Source of the DNA: Molossus alvarezi
Lineage: Eukaryota > Chordata > Mammalia > Chiroptera > Molossidae
DNA length: 64,000 bases
Assembly (NCBI GenBank): GCA_037176705.1
Contig: CM073895.1
Location: 5,480,551-5,544,550, forward strand
Direction of reading: 5' to 3'
Shown: positions 11,301-20,958 of the stretch, one piece after another
How positions within the stretch are numbered: position 1 is the first letter of the stretch
Layout of the letters: each line of letters opens with the position of its first letter
Translations under genes and position numbers: made by a program
The notes under the pieces: generated by a model
Told to the model about the DNA's origin: nothing
Databases searched by the model: none
Seen by the model: only the letters and a program-made list of their open reading frames with translations

Positions 11301-14300
11301 GCCCGTGGGGACAGCGTGACACGGCCACCTGGAGGGGATGGGGACAGCCCAGCTACCTGGCGCAGGGGCGGGCACGGTGGTGGCTGTGCCTGGAGAGAAG
11401 TCGGCTGAGACGGGTCCACACACCACATCGCTCTCCTTCGTCCCATTCACCAGCACCGTCTTCCCGTCCACAGAACAGCTGAGGCGGTCCAACGAAAAGG
11501 GTTCAGATAATTAATTTACATACAGACCATTCTAATGAAAAACATTGACCTTGTCCACCAATAAAGCCCAGTCACAAAGATGTGTGGGTGTGGGTTCCTA
11601 AAGGTATTTCGGAAAACGTCCGCCCGACCACCTGGCTTCCTCCGGTGTCCACGGTTCTCCGCCATTCACCGCGCTGGGCCCTCCCAGCTGGATTCGTCTT
11701 CCTTTCGAGGCTGACGAGCCTCGTCCCAGAACCCCTCTGTTTCGCCTGGTTAGTCTCCCACCCTCCACCCCAACTTCGTAAGTATATTTGACCACCTCTG
11801 GCACATATGGAGGATGGACCACCCAGCATAAGGCTTAGGCGTTCCTAACCCGACCATATGTTATCATCAGACAGACCAGGGTTGGAGTCCTGGGTCTGCT
11901 CTTTGCAGAACAGCCTTGGGCAAGTTAGGAAATCTCAGTTTCCTCGTCTGCAAAATAAGATGCACATGCTCCCAGGACTGTTTTAAAAAGCAAACAAATC
12001 ACCCTAGTGACACACTTCCATGTGTCTGACTCACTCCCAATAAATGGTAGCCACCATCATCATCACCACCTCCACCATCATCATCCTCACCATCACCACC
12101 ATCATCATCACCACCATCATCACCACCACCACCATCACCATCACCACCATCCTCATCTTTATCATCATGGTCCTTAGGTCTTTCCCTTGCCCCTTTACCT
12201 AACCCAAACACACCCCTTCTCCAAGCCCAGTTCAACCCCACCTTCCACGCAGACTCATTTGACTGTTCTGAATGACTTGTGTTGAAAGACCTTTTTAAAA
12301 TAAACACAAACTTTCCAATCTGCTCTGAACCAACTTTTATAAAACATAGTAAGAATGTAAAGGTAAAATAATTTTTGAAAATGATTTTCTAGCAATAAAA
12401 TCAAATAAAAAAAAAAAGGGCAAACACATTTACAATACAAGATCTGTTTTGTTTTGTTTTGTTTTACCTGAGGATATGTTTGTCGATTTTAGTAGAGAGA
12501 GAGGAAGGGGGAGAGGGAGAGACAGAGAGAGCAAGAGAGAGAGAAACATTGATGTGAGAGAGGAACCTCAATGTAAGAGAGAAACATCAGTCGGTTGCCT
12601 TCCATATGCACCCTGACCTGGGATAAAACCTGAAATCTAGGTATGTGCCCTGACCAGGTACTGAACCCCCAACCTCCCTGTGTGTGGGAAGACGGTCCAA
12701 CCATCTGAGTCGCCTGGCCAGGGCAAGACCTAAATTTGTATTAGAGCTGACGCATGCACGTGACCACCCATTTGCCTTCAAAGTGTCTAAATGCTTACTC
12801 CTAACACCTGTGGTGCTCTTGCTGTGGCCAAGCGACAGACGGGGTCCTGTCCACAGCCCACGCCTGGAGCACCTCCAGTCCAGATCACACCACCAGGAAT
12901 ATTCCCGTGGACACAGTTAGCTGCCTTCACTCCCTGTGATGCTCTTGTTTCCCAAGCACCTGTTGCTTTTGAGCGGAGCATGCACACTGGCCCATCGTTC
13001 TCAGTGCTGGACGCTGCACACTTAAAGGTGAGCTGATTAACCAGGGAAGGGAAGAGGCAGCACAGACATCGGAAGGACACAGAAGAACACCTGGGCAGAC
13101 AGTAGCCAAGTCCTACGGGCAACTCTGATCTGGATGCTCCGGCCTTATTTCTGCATATCAAGTCGCTATTACCCTGTAAGGTTCCCACACTCCTGGCACT
13201 ATGTTCTTCTATGTCTAGTCTCAATAGATTTTAAAAAGCTTCAATGGGTCGTGGCTGGTTTGGCTCAGCAGTTAGAGCGCCGGCCTGCAGACCAGAGAGA
13301 CCCGGGTTCGGTTCCGCTAAGGGCACGTACCTCGGTTGCAGTTTGTCCCCGGCCCCGGTTGGGGTTGTGTGAGTGGCAACCACTCGATGTGTCTCTCTCA
13401 CACTGATGTTTCTCTCTCTCTCTCTACCTCCCTCTCTCCCGCCTGCTCTATCTGAAGATAAGTGCAAAACTGTCCTCAAGTGAGGATAAAAAACAACAAC
13501 AACAACAAAGGCTTCAATGATAACATTCTTTGTCTCTAAGAAAATTAACCCAGCTTCTGTATTCCGTCAGCAAAAGGAAATCATACGTACTCTGTCCAGG
13601 GCTGACAGGGGCCGTGTTTCTGATCATTAAATGTCCCAGCAGAGCAGTCTTCACAACCTGGCATGGAAATTTGAAGAAGCGATGATCAAAAAGGGAGAAT
13701 GTTCATCATTTCACAACTTTCCCTGTGGTGAGCATAATCACATCACACAGTCATTAACTTAATTCAATCCACACAGACTATTGAAACCAAACCCTAAGAT
13801 GACTAATGTATGGAAATGCATGGTCCTGATGAATAACACGTGTGATTTCAACTGATCTCCATTGATTGAAAGATCGTTGGTAAATATCACCTAGACTTGA
13901 TTCATTGCTTGCTCCTTTAAGGTTCTACAAATCTCTGCTTTATTTTATACCCAAAAGACCTAACTTCTGCACGGGTGGCTGGGACTCAGCTCTTGGTAGG
14001 TCATCCTCTCTCCTGAGCACCTTCGAGCATAAAAAGGCACACCTTCTACTAATTTTTGACTTCATGCCTTCATCTCCCCTTGCCTGGAATAACAATGTGC
14101 TTAATCTACCTTTTATTTGGAATGTTATTTCTTTATCTGGCTTATTAAGAGATTTTTTAAATGTTATTAAATGTATTGGGGTAACATGGATTAATAAAAT
14201 GATATAGGTTGCAGGGATACATTCCTATGACACATCATCTGTATATTGTATTGTGTCCACCACCCCAAGTCAAGTCTCCTTCCATCACCATTTATCTCCC

Positions 14301-16555
14301 TTTACCCTCTTCTTCCTCCCGCACCCCGTTTCCCTCTGGTCATCACCATACTGTTGTCTGAGTATAAGGTTTTGTTATGCTTTGCCTAATCCCGTCACGC
14401 TTTTCACCCGGTCCCCTTGCCCCCTCCCTTATTGAGAGAGATTATCTTGTATGCTACTAGTTTGTGAAACTGTCACCGTGAATTTGTGCCCAATAAATTT
14501 TAAAAAGACAACAAAAAAAAAGACCGAGACCTAAGCTAATGGCACGTCTAGGGAGCAGCCTCGCACTGGGCGGGCAAGCGCACGCCTACCGTGAAGGGTC
14601 AGTTCCTGGCCTTGTCTGCAGTCCGGCTCACACATGGAACAGCTGGCGCCGCGGCAGTGGAACCCCGGGATGCACTCGCATTCGGCGTTGCTGGTGGGGG
14701 TGCACACCCTCTTCGTCCTGAAGACACCTACAGGGCCCCCCAAAGTGACATCACACCTGACCCCCAAGTCCAGGAAGCAGATTTACGTTCTGCAACAAAA
14801 ACCACGCGCACACTACTCAAAACGTTCCCAATGGCCTTAGAGTATGGAGTTTACATTTGAATCCCGATAGAAGACATTTTTACATTTTGCTGATGAAAAT
14901 TTTCTCTCCCGTCAAATGAATGTTTCCTCTAACATTTAAAAGCGCAATCCAGCCCTGGCCAGTTTGGCTCAGCGGTTAGAGCATCGGCCCGTGGACCAAT
15001 GAGTCTCAGGTTCGATTCCAATCAAGGGCACGTACCTTGGTTGTGGCTCATCCTCAGCCCTGGATGGGGCCATGCCAGAGGCAACCAGTTGATGTGTCCC
15101 TCTCACGTCGATGTATCTCCCTCTCTCCCTCTCTCTGTCTCCCTCCCTCCCACTCTATCTGAACATAAATATCCTTGGGTGAGGATTAAAAATAAATAAA
15201 TATGTACCTACCTACCTACATACATAAAAGCTCAACCACACATAATTGCTGTTGCAGTAAATTATTTCACTGGACCTGCCTATTGACAGGAATCAGGGCT
15301 CTGACCCTGACTTGGAGGCGGAGCAGAACCCCAGGGAGTGGACGCTTGGCTTCCCAGCTCGGGAGGAATGAAGAGGACCTCTGAGTTGTACCTTCACAGC
15401 GTCTGCATATGTCACAGGCCCTCTGCCCGCCGGCGCTGGAGAAGCTGTCTGAAGGACAGGGAATGCAGCTCGGATTCTTGGTTTGCCCACAGAAAGTTCC
15501 TAAGGAGGGTAGAGGACAGCTGTACGTGTTTGACAAAGGATTACTGTCACCTGAAGCGCCGTGACATTCACAAGATAACCAGAATATGAAACAATAATTA
15601 GTTGTCTCGGTGCCACGGTGGTAGACTTGATTTTGTTGATGGACTTTTTAAAAGTATACATCTGTGACCTGGCCAGGTGGCTCAGTCGGTTAGAACGTTG
15701 TCCTGTACACCAAAAGGTTGTGGGTTCGATTTCCCGTCAGGGCGCATACCTAGGTTACAGTTCGACCCCCAGTCGGGGTGCGTAAGGGAGGCAACTGATT
15801 GGTGTTTCTGTCTTCCACTTCCTCTCTCTCTAAAAATCAATAAAAACATATCCTCAGGTGAGGTTTAAAAAAATTTTTTTAATATACATTTGCAAGATTG
15901 CTCCCAACATAATCACAGAAATAAGAATAACAAAATATGAATATTGCAACAAAATCAACAGAAAGAAAATAGTCTCCTTTATCTATTGATTAAACAGAAT
16001 GGTTTCTCTCGATTGATCCAGGAGATCGACATGACAGATTCAGGAGGAGGTCAATGTCCTTCACTGGTACATGGGTCTGCCTCCCCCCACTCTGTGCCCC
16101 CTCCCAGCCCACCCCTGCCTCCTGCTTGTCCCCTGCTGTGCCTCCCCCCCTTTGACACAGGTCGTCACACACAAAGCTAACATGGACTGAGGTCTAGCCA
16201 GGACCCTGCACTATTGCAAGCCCACCATATGACCCTCCCAGCAACTCTGTGAGACAGGTTCTCTCGTTACCCCTAGATGACAAAGAAAGGGCACAAGATG
16301 TAGCGCTGTTCACACACCTAAGATGTCACATCCAAGAAATATTTGTAAATGAATGAGTGAAAGGTCATTCAAACAGAGCTCATTGGCCCTGACTACCGGA
16401 CTAACTGGACCGTGTATTCAACAGGACAGATCAAGCACATGTGTTAATGTGGTCTCACCAGCTGGACAGCTCCTGCAGGGATCCTGCATCAGTGTCCTCT
16501 CAAAACTCGTGACCAGCAGCACAGTGGCCATGAGGCTGTAATACCCATTTCCCAT
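5283..16555 (-). CDS. TNFRSF9: TNFRSF9 (4-1BB / CD137) gene, seven coding exons
   Basis: This is the TNF-receptor superfamily member 9 gene, a costimulatory receptor on activated T and NK cells that binds 4-1BBL and signals through TRAF1/2 to NF-kB. The coding exons on the minus strand are 16459-16555, 15392-15499, 14590-14727, 13591-13657, 11357-11478, 10080-10208 and 5283-5374. They sum to 753 nt, or 250 residues plus stop (human 255). Every junction has AG/GT and the phases join cleanly. In order the protein has a signal peptide (about 1-22), cysteine-rich domains (about 26-158), a Pro/Ala/Thr stalk (about 160-178), a membrane segment (about 183-202), a basic juxtamembrane stretch containing RKKLLYMFKQ, and a tail with QEED (230-233) and PEEEEG (240-245), the TRAF-binding acidic motifs. 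The introns are full of VES SINEs and L1 relics. The noncoding exon 1 and promoter were not located. Identification rests on my memory of the human protein and is firm. Confidence 0.95.
5461..5648 (-). mobile_element. VES SINE, short form, in last TNFRSF9 intron
   Basis: Reversed short form: TATTTTATTGATTTTAGAGG, then CTGCCTCCTGCACGCCCC, head ending GAAGCCACACCAGCTGAG. It is about 90 bp upstream of the last exon's acceptor. Confidence 0.85.
5742..5965 (+). mobile_element. VES SINE, short form
   Basis: Plus-strand copy: head CAGTGTGGTTCAGTGGATTG, B box GGTTCGATTCC, tail AATAATCAATAAAAACATA. Confidence 0.88.
6310..6788 (+). mobile_element. L1 ORF2 reverse-transcriptase fragment
   Basis: Decayed L1 ORF2: codons for LISKPDKD near 6480, KILANRI near 6563, and FDTIQHP-like text near 6770. 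It is broken by stops and a SINE and is not functional. Confidence 0.7.
6789..7000 (+). mobile_element. VES SINE
   Basis: Head CTGGCCATGTGGCTCAGCTG, B box GGTTCGATTCC, CT-rich middle, tail ATCCTCGGGTGATGATTAAA. It is inserted in L1 sequence. Confidence 0.88.
7287..7441 (+). mobile_element. VES SINE, internally deleted
   Basis: Head CCCTGGCCGGGTGGCTCAG and tail CCTCGGGTGAACA are present, but the middle is shortened to about 155 bp in total. It lies inside L1 sequence after AAGTATACACACACA, which recurs near 7734. Confidence 0.85.
7443..7725 (+). mobile_element. VES SINE, long form
   Basis: It directly follows the previous SINE. Head GCCCTGGCCAGTTTTGCTCA, tail ATATCCTCAGGTGGGG with an A-rich end. 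Confidence 0.88.
7930..9075 (+). mobile_element. Old L1M 3'-end relic
   Basis: Text typical of L1M ORF2 3' end and UTR: GGGGAAATGCCAATTCAAAC, CAATAGCCCCAAACTGGAAA, CAAGTGTCCATAAATATTGG, TGCATGAAAGAAGGCAGG. Heavily decayed. Confidence 0.7.
9250..9379 (-). mobile_element. VES SINE, middle deleted
   Basis: The tail complement ATCCTCACCCAAGGACA is joined by a T run directly to the tRNA-like head (GGAACCGAACCCGGAAC ... CCGGCCAGGG). The GA-rich middle is missing. CTATAACC flanks both sides. Confidence 0.85.
9676..9720. repeat. CA-rich microsatellite
   Basis: Interrupted CA run with CACGTGCACACACGCAC. Confidence 0.85.
9795..9990 (-). mobile_element. MER20-like hAT-Charlie relic
   Basis: GGCACTATTGACATCTGGGG, GTTAGCAGCATCCCTG and AGATGTCCCTTGGGG are blocks of an old nonautonomous hAT-Charlie family, MER20 as far as I can recall. 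It lies in TNFRSF9 intron sequence just downstream of the transmembrane exon. Confidence 0.6.
10080..10208 (-). CDS. TNFRSF9: TNFRSF9 transmembrane exon
   Basis: This 129-nt exon starts GHHPQIS, continues through about 20 hydrophobic residues (IFLALAMTALFLVFLLMV), and ends in the basic GRKKLLYMFKQ. The acceptor is TTCAAG and the donor AAC/GTAAGG. The layout is the same as human. Confidence 0.93.
10395..10702 (-). mobile_element. VES SINE, long form
   Basis: Reversed full copy with a long T-rich tail. It lies just upstream of TNFRSF9's transmembrane exon in the intron. Confidence 0.9.
10703..10866 (-). mobile_element. VES SINE, short form, head truncated
   Basis: Reversed short form (TTTTTATTGAGTTTTAGAGA ... 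GGGAATCGAACCTGCGACC) that ends before the A box, where an opposite copy begins. Confidence 0.85.
10867..11045 (+). mobile_element. VES SINE, short form, head to head with previous copy
   Basis: It starts GGTGTGGCTCAGGGGCCTGA with B box GGTTCGATTCC and tail CTCTAAAATATCAGTG. With the preceding copy it forms an inverted pair. Confidence 0.85.
11357..11478 (-). CDS. TNFRSF9: TNFRSF9 exon, CRD4 and stalk
   Basis: This 122-nt exon encodes CSVDGKTVLVNGTKE, then DVVCGP, then a Ser/Thr/Pro/Ala-rich stalk ending PAPAP. The NGT sequon (Asn148) corresponds to human Asn149. The acceptor is CCTCAG and the donor CCAG/GTAGCT. Confidence 0.93.
11862..11990. mobile_element. MIR relic in TNFRSF9 intron
   Basis: GGGTTGGAGTCCTGGGTCTG, CTTGGGCAAGTTAGGAAATC and CAGTTTCCTCGTCTGCAAAA are MIR core text. 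Confidence 0.65.
12043..12160. repeat. (CAY)n trinucleotide-type simple repeat
   Basis: CATCATCACCACC-type units repeat for about 110 bp in a TNFRSF9 intron. On the minus strand it reads GGTGATGATG and mimics an Asp/Gly-rich peptide. Confidence 0.95.
12452..12724 (-). mobile_element. VES SINE, long form
   Basis: Reversed copy: ACCTGAGGATATG, GA-rich middle with two ACATTGATGTGAGAG-like parts, head ending GTCGCCTGGCCAGGG. Confidence 0.88.
13248..13508 (+). mobile_element. VES SINE, long form
   Basis: Head GGCTGGTTTGGCTCAGCAG, tail TCCTCAAGTGAGGATAAA. GCTTCAATG flanks both ends. It is 83 bp from TNFRSF9's 67-nt exon. Confidence 0.9.
13591..13657 (-). CDS. TNFRSF9: TNFRSF9 short exon, CRD3
   Basis: This 67-nt exon, too short for a simple ORF call, encodes CEDCSAGTFNDQK and CQPWT. 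The residue after the second cysteine is Ser120, where human has Cys121. The split last codon (GA plus C) makes Asp137 where human has Asn138. The acceptor ends CAG and the donor is GTACGT. Confidence 0.92.
14110..14520. repeat. Unassigned dispersed-repeat-like segment in TNFRSF9 intron
   Basis: AT-rich start, CATCATCTGTATATTGTATT, CAAGTCTCCTTCCATCACCA and an A-rich right end. I remember similar text as dispersed in other laurasiatherian genomes but cannot name the family. Confidence 0.35.
14590..14727 (-). CDS. TNFRSF9: TNFRSF9 exon, CRD2
   Basis: This 138-nt exon encodes GVFRTKRVC, then TSNAECECIPGFHC and CSMCEPDC, and ends in GQELTLH. The cysteine spacing matches human CRD2-3. The acceptor is CTGTAG and the donor CACG/GTAGGC. 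Confidence 0.94.
14951..15226 (+). mobile_element. VES SINE, long form
   Basis: Head AGCCCTGGCCAGTTTGGCTC, tail TCCTTGGGTGAGGATTAAA. Flanks AAAAGCGCAATCC and AAAAGCTCAACCA are a decayed duplication. Confidence 0.9.
15392..15499 (-). CDS. TNFRSF9: TNFRSF9 exon, CRD1
   Basis: This 108-nt exon is phase 1 to phase 1. It encodes TFCGQTKNPSC, then SFSSAGGQRACDIC, a block almost unchanged from human. The acceptor is CTCCTTAG and the donor is GAAG/GTACAA. Six cysteines are present. Confidence 0.93.
15667..15882 (+). mobile_element. VES SINE
   Basis: Head CCTGGCCAGGTGGCTCAGTC, tail TATCCTCAGGTGAGG. Flanks contain TATACATCTG and TATACATTTG. Confidence 0.88.
16190..16330 (+). mobile_element. MIR relic next to TNFRSF9 start exon
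   Basis: CTCCCAGCAACTCTGTGAGA and AGATGACAAAGAAAGGGCAC match MIR 3'-half order. Diverged. Confidence 0.5.
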
Positions 16556-16580
16556 GTTGCAGTCTGGCACGAATATGATA
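16459..16580 (-). CDS. TNFRSF9: TNFRSF9 exon with start codon and signal peptide
   Basis: The coding part is 16459-16555. The ATG is the complement of 16553-16555 and is followed by MGNGYYSLMATVLLV, a hydrophobic signal sequence that starts MGN as in human. The exon ends in the first cysteines (DPCRSCPAG) before a GTGAG donor at 16458. A CTTTGCTAG acceptor places the exon start at about 16580, leaving about 25 nt of 5' UTR. The acceptor choice is inferred. Confidence 0.88.
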
Positions 16581-17104
16581 CTAGCAAAGCAGATTCCAAA
16601 AGAATGTTGATCCGAGTCTCGGCTTCACAAATACCACTCTGCAAGAGGCAGAAATGTACAAAATGAGGTGTTTCCTCCTTTCAGATGCACACGTGGCATC
16701 GCTCTACAATTCCACGGCACTGTCCCTAGGGGTTTTCAGGAACAAAGAGCAAAGGTAGCAATTTCATAGGAACTTCCATAGTAGGACAAGGGTAGCTTTG
16801 TGCACACTTGCCAACGGGTAAAAGTGCATCGCCCAGCAACTTTGCCAAAAACACAGAAATAACAATAGCAAGAACTTTTGGGGACTTTCATGGACACTTA
16901 GCATTAGCATCCAGATTTCGACGGTGCCAGTGGCTTGCTGCCCCTGCAATAGGATCTTTAAAAAGAGAATCTGTCAGGGACATCTTAACCATTTAGCTCA
17001 AGGAGAAGACATCTCCTTACACCTTTTGTCTGAACAGCATGTGGAGAGTTCAACAACTAATTGCTAAAAAGTCAGAACACTTCTCTGCTCAACTCATTAT
17101 CACA

Positions 17105-17340
17105 TTAAAAAAATTTTTTTCAATTACAATTGACATTTAATATTGTATTAGTTTCAAGTGTACAACATCATGGTTAGACATTCATAGAACTCACAAAGTG
17201 AGGCCCCATCAGCCTGGTACCCACCTGGCACCAAACATAGTTATTACAGTATTATTGACCATATTCCCTGTGCTATATAGTTTCTTAATAGACCTATTTG
17301 CCTGTTTCGAGATCTGAAGTTCACAGAAGAACAAAACTAA
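17105..17340 (-). mobile_element. Old L1M relic
   Basis: Reversed L1M text: CAATTACAATTGACATTTAA, GTTTCAAGTGTACAACATCA, TTATTACAGTATTATTGACC. Confidence 0.6.
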
Positions 17341-17788
17341 GGAGTAACAAGAAAATCTCTTTAGAGATTTTTATTTGATCTTTAGTTGTTGGGCTTTGGG
17401 AGAAACGTCTAGAAATGTACACAGGAAACAGCCTCTGTCCTCACTGCAGCTGGAGCCCCCTGCCCACCCCATACGCACCAACCTGAGATCGCAGGGCTGT
17501 TGAGGAACCGTCCACGTCTCGCTCTTCCCTTCGAGCAGTGAGCTCTGCAGGGGAGGAAGCCTGCAGCTCAGACAGAGCCCTGCAGTGACTCAGCCGGGGG
17601 CAGGACCGCGTGGGAAATCCCCGGCTCTGGAGGGAGCTGGTTTGACAGCTGCTGAGCACACCGTGCTCGGCCCCCACAGAATGAGGGCGATTTTAAGTGT
17701 TTCTTGGAAGCAGCTCTCGACCGTGAGGACATTTCTCAAGATGACTTTGGGAAGAGGAGTTTGTGACTTTACGTAGTTCTTAAAGTAT

Positions 17789-17930
17789 GTGAGGTTCGCG
17801 GGAGGGAGCCGTAGTCAGAGGGAGGATCGGCGGGGTGCTGCCGCTCGCTCGGGCTCCCGCCGTGGCCGCCGTGGCCGCCGTGGCCGCTGTGGCTCCGTTT
17901 CCCGAGGGCAGCTGGCGTCCCCGGCACCCG
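17789..17930. promoter_or_regulatory. Small CpG cluster upstream of TNFRSF9 start exon
   Basis: A GC-rich patch about 1.2-1.4 kb upstream of the TNFRSF9 start exon contains four 9-bp units like GCCGTGGCC (17858-17896). It may be a promoter-proximal element or only a simple repeat. Confidence 0.3.
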
Positions 17931-18599
17931 ATAAGCACGTTAACGAGAACTGTCCTCTAAAGGACCCTAGGTGTCAGGATGACTGTATTATCAGTGGGAC
18001 AACGTTGTGCAGATGAGGACACCGAGGCTCTGCCTCCAGCCAGATAATGAGCAGGATGGGGAGTGGGGAAGAGAACCCGAGACCTGGCCCCTTCATCTGT
18101 GCTCCTTGCCCCTTGCCGTGCGGCAGAAGGGAGAAGCGAGGGAGCGGAGACGAGGGGAACGCGGAGTGCATCGGCAGCTCCATCCCTGGACTGAGTGGGA
18201 CCTAGGAAGAACAGAGAGGAGGCGAAGGGGGGAAGGGGGAGAGCAGGTTGCTTCAGAGATGCCGGGATGAGCTGTCCAGCATCAAGTATCCTCAGGAAGA
18301 CAACCAGAAGAAATAATAGCGAGAGTGGTTTTGACTAAAACAGACGGGTTTTCCGTTAGGATCTAGACAGAAAACAGCTATTTTTCCCCCCATGGGAGAC
18401 ATGGAGTCTTGGTCTTCAACCGGAGGATGAAGGGAGCGGGTAAGAGAGCTGATAGTTACTGAATGTTTGCTACGTGCTAAGCACTTGGTGTGTTTCCACG
18501 ACTCCCATCAGGCCACCGTCCTAGGACACTTCCAGGGGCTCCCCGCGGCCTCCAGCACTCAAGGACCCCCCAGATCCAACCCGAAGTTGCCTTGTTGGA

Positions 18600-19560
18600 A
18601 AATTAAGATGTAGTTCACATAATATCCATTTTAAAGTGTACATTTGGATGGATTTATATTCACTAGGCTGGACAACTATCCCCAGTACATAATTCCAAAA
18701 CACATTCTTTGGTCCAAAAAGAAAGTGCATACCCAGAAACGCTCATGTCCCAGGCCCCCACCCCGTGGACCCCGATAACCACGGATCTACTTTCTGTCTC
18801 TATAGACCATCCCATTCTGGGCATTTCATATAAACAAATATGAATACAATATGTGGTCTTTTGTATCGGGTTCATTTCACTCAGCATAATGTTTTCAACA
18901 TTGTAGCCGGCATCATTCCTTTTGACTGCAGAATAATATTCCTTTGCATGGGTAGACCACATTTTATTACTCATCAGCTGATGGGCATCTGAGCTGCTTC
19001 TACTTTTTTTTTTTTATCCTCACCCGAGGACATTTTTCCATTTTTTGTTCAGATAGAGTGGGAGAGAGGGAGAGGAAAAGAGAGAAAGAGAGAAACATCG
19101 ACATGAAAGGGACACATCGAGTGGCTGCCACCCGCATGACCAACCCGGGCCGGGGACAAACTGCAACCGAGGTACATGCCCTTAGCGGGAACCGAACCCG
19201 GGTCTCTCCGGACCACAGGCTGACGCTCTAACCGCTGAGACAAACTGGCCAAGGCTGCTTCTACTTTTTGACTGCTATTAACAATGCTGCTGTGGACATT
19301 GGTGTACAGGTGTTTGTACAGATGTGTTTTCAGGTCTTCAGTGTGTATCTAGCAGGTAATTCTGTCTCACATTTTTTTTTTGCGAAATTGCCAGATTACT
19401 TTCTACAGTAGCTGTACCATTTTATATTCCTACCAATAATGTAGACAGTTACAATGTTCCTACATCCTTGCTACCACTTGTTATCTTCTTTTAATTAAGG
19501 AAAAATATTATAACCATCCTAGCAGATGTAAAGTGCTATCTCGCTGTGGTTTTCATTTGC
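18600..19560 (-). mobile_element. Old L1M 3'-end relic split by SINE
   Basis: Reversed L1M text: TTCATTTCACTCAGCATAAT, CTTTTGACTGCAGAATAATA, ACTGCTATTAACAATGCTGC, GTGCTATCTCGCTGTGG. VES copy at 19010-19254. Confidence 0.75.
19010..19254 (-). mobile_element. VES SINE, long form, in L1
   Basis: Reversed full copy splitting an L1 3' end. GCTGCTTCTACTTTTT is duplicated on both sides. Confidence 0.92.
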
Positions 19561-19640
19561 TACCTCTACCCCCATTGGACCATCCCCTCCCCATGTAATG
19601 GGAGCAGTAGAGTATAGCACGTGGTTAAGAGCCCAAGCTT

Positions 19641-19885
19641 TGCCCTGGCTGGTTTGGCTCAGCGGTTAGAGCGTTGGCCTTCGGTCCACAGAGACCTGGG
19701 TTCGGTTCCTGCTAAGGGCATGTACCTCGGTTGCAGTTTGTCCCCGGCCCTGGTCGGTTGTGCAGGTGGCAGCCACTCGATGTGTTCCTTTCACATCGAT
19801 GTTTCTCTCTCTCTCTTTTTCCCTTCCACTCTATCTGAACAAAAAATGGGAAAATGTCCTCGGGTGAGGATAAAAAAAAAAAAAG
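19641..19885 (+). mobile_element. VES SINE, long form
   Basis: Full copy with A box TGGCTCAGCGG, B box GGTTCGGTTCC and tail TCCTCGGGTGAGGATAAAA, followed by a repeat of CCAAGCTTT from the target. Confidence 0.92.
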
Positions 19886-19891
19886 TCCAAG

Positions 19892-20091
19892 CTTTTTTTT
19901 TTTTTAAATATGTTTTATTGATTTTTTTAGAGAGAGATAGAAACATCAATGTGAGAGAGAACATTGATCAGCTGCCTCCTGCATGCCCTCTACTGGGGAT
20001 CGAGCCTGCAACCCGGACATGTGCCCTGACCAGGAATCGAACCGGGACCGCTCAGGCCAAGGCTCAGTCCACTGAGCCACACCGGCCAGGC
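19892..20091 (-). mobile_element. VES SINE, short form, tail to tail with previous copy
   Basis: Reversed short form (TATGTTTTATTGATTTTTT ... GAGCCACACCGGCCAGG). Its T run faces the preceding copy's A run across CCAAGCT. Confidence 0.9.
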
Positions 20092-20958
20092 AAGAGCCCA
20101 AGTATTGCTGTCAGACTGACTTGGACGGAGTCTAGGCTCATGACCATTGATGGTCATGTGACCACGGGCACATTTCTCAACTTCTCCATTTTTCCAACCA
20201 TACTTGACAGATACAGAAACACGACCTCCTCTCACGGAGTGAGGAATGAAGGAAACGGTGAACCCGAAGTACTTAGCTCAATGCCTGGCCCATAGTTCTC
20301 AAGAAAATAGTCATGTTATTGAAAAGTACTGGTTTGAAATGTTCCTCTTCTAGCCTCCCACACTGATCATCACTAAAACAACCCAGAGCAACCAGCAAGA
20401 GAAGAAAAAACAAAAACAAAAACGCATGGGCTATCTCCAGAATGCATTCCCAAATTCTGTACCACGCCCTACGCATTACACGGCTGATCACGCCCAAATA
20501 CTTTCAAAGTCCCGATAACCAAGGGCCTCCTCCTCACATGTGGTACTCTGTGTTCAGCACTGCAGCATGACATTTGACAGGGCTGTGTCGTCACTGAACT
20601 CAGTGCTACGTGCTAATCTACATCTAGGATACTCTGGGGGCGGAGATGACCTCTGCTGAAAGTGACGTGAGCGGTTTCCCAGCGCAGCCATCAGCTCGCT
20701 TTTGCAAGCTGAGCCAGCGACACAAAAGTGTTTACTAAGCTCGAAGAGTCTCAAGATGAGTTTTAGCAGCCTGCAGGGGAACCCAACCACCCACTTCAGA
20801 ACCGTTCTGCTGAGGCCAAGCCAGGGCTCCTCGGCGCCACGGAATTCCTGTCTGATGAAGTCATCGCAGGAAGCCAAGGCGAACTCTCGACCTGAACAGG
20901 CGCACGTGCGCTCTGCTAGTCCGAGGTGGACTTTTCCAGCATACTTTTCAGGTGCTTT
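20092..20958. other. No gene recognised, upstream of TNFRSF9
   Basis: No named repeat was seen. It could contain TNFRSF9 upstream control DNA or its noncoding exon 1, but nothing in it decides this. Confidence 0.3.

Noticed and set aside
11999..12307. Asp/Gly-rich 102-residue frame
   Set aside because: It is a translation of the (CAY)n simple repeat.
19621..20295. 224-residue frame
   Set aside because: It reads through two opposed VES SINEs; SINE heads commonly give such peptides (for example LAQRLERRPAV).
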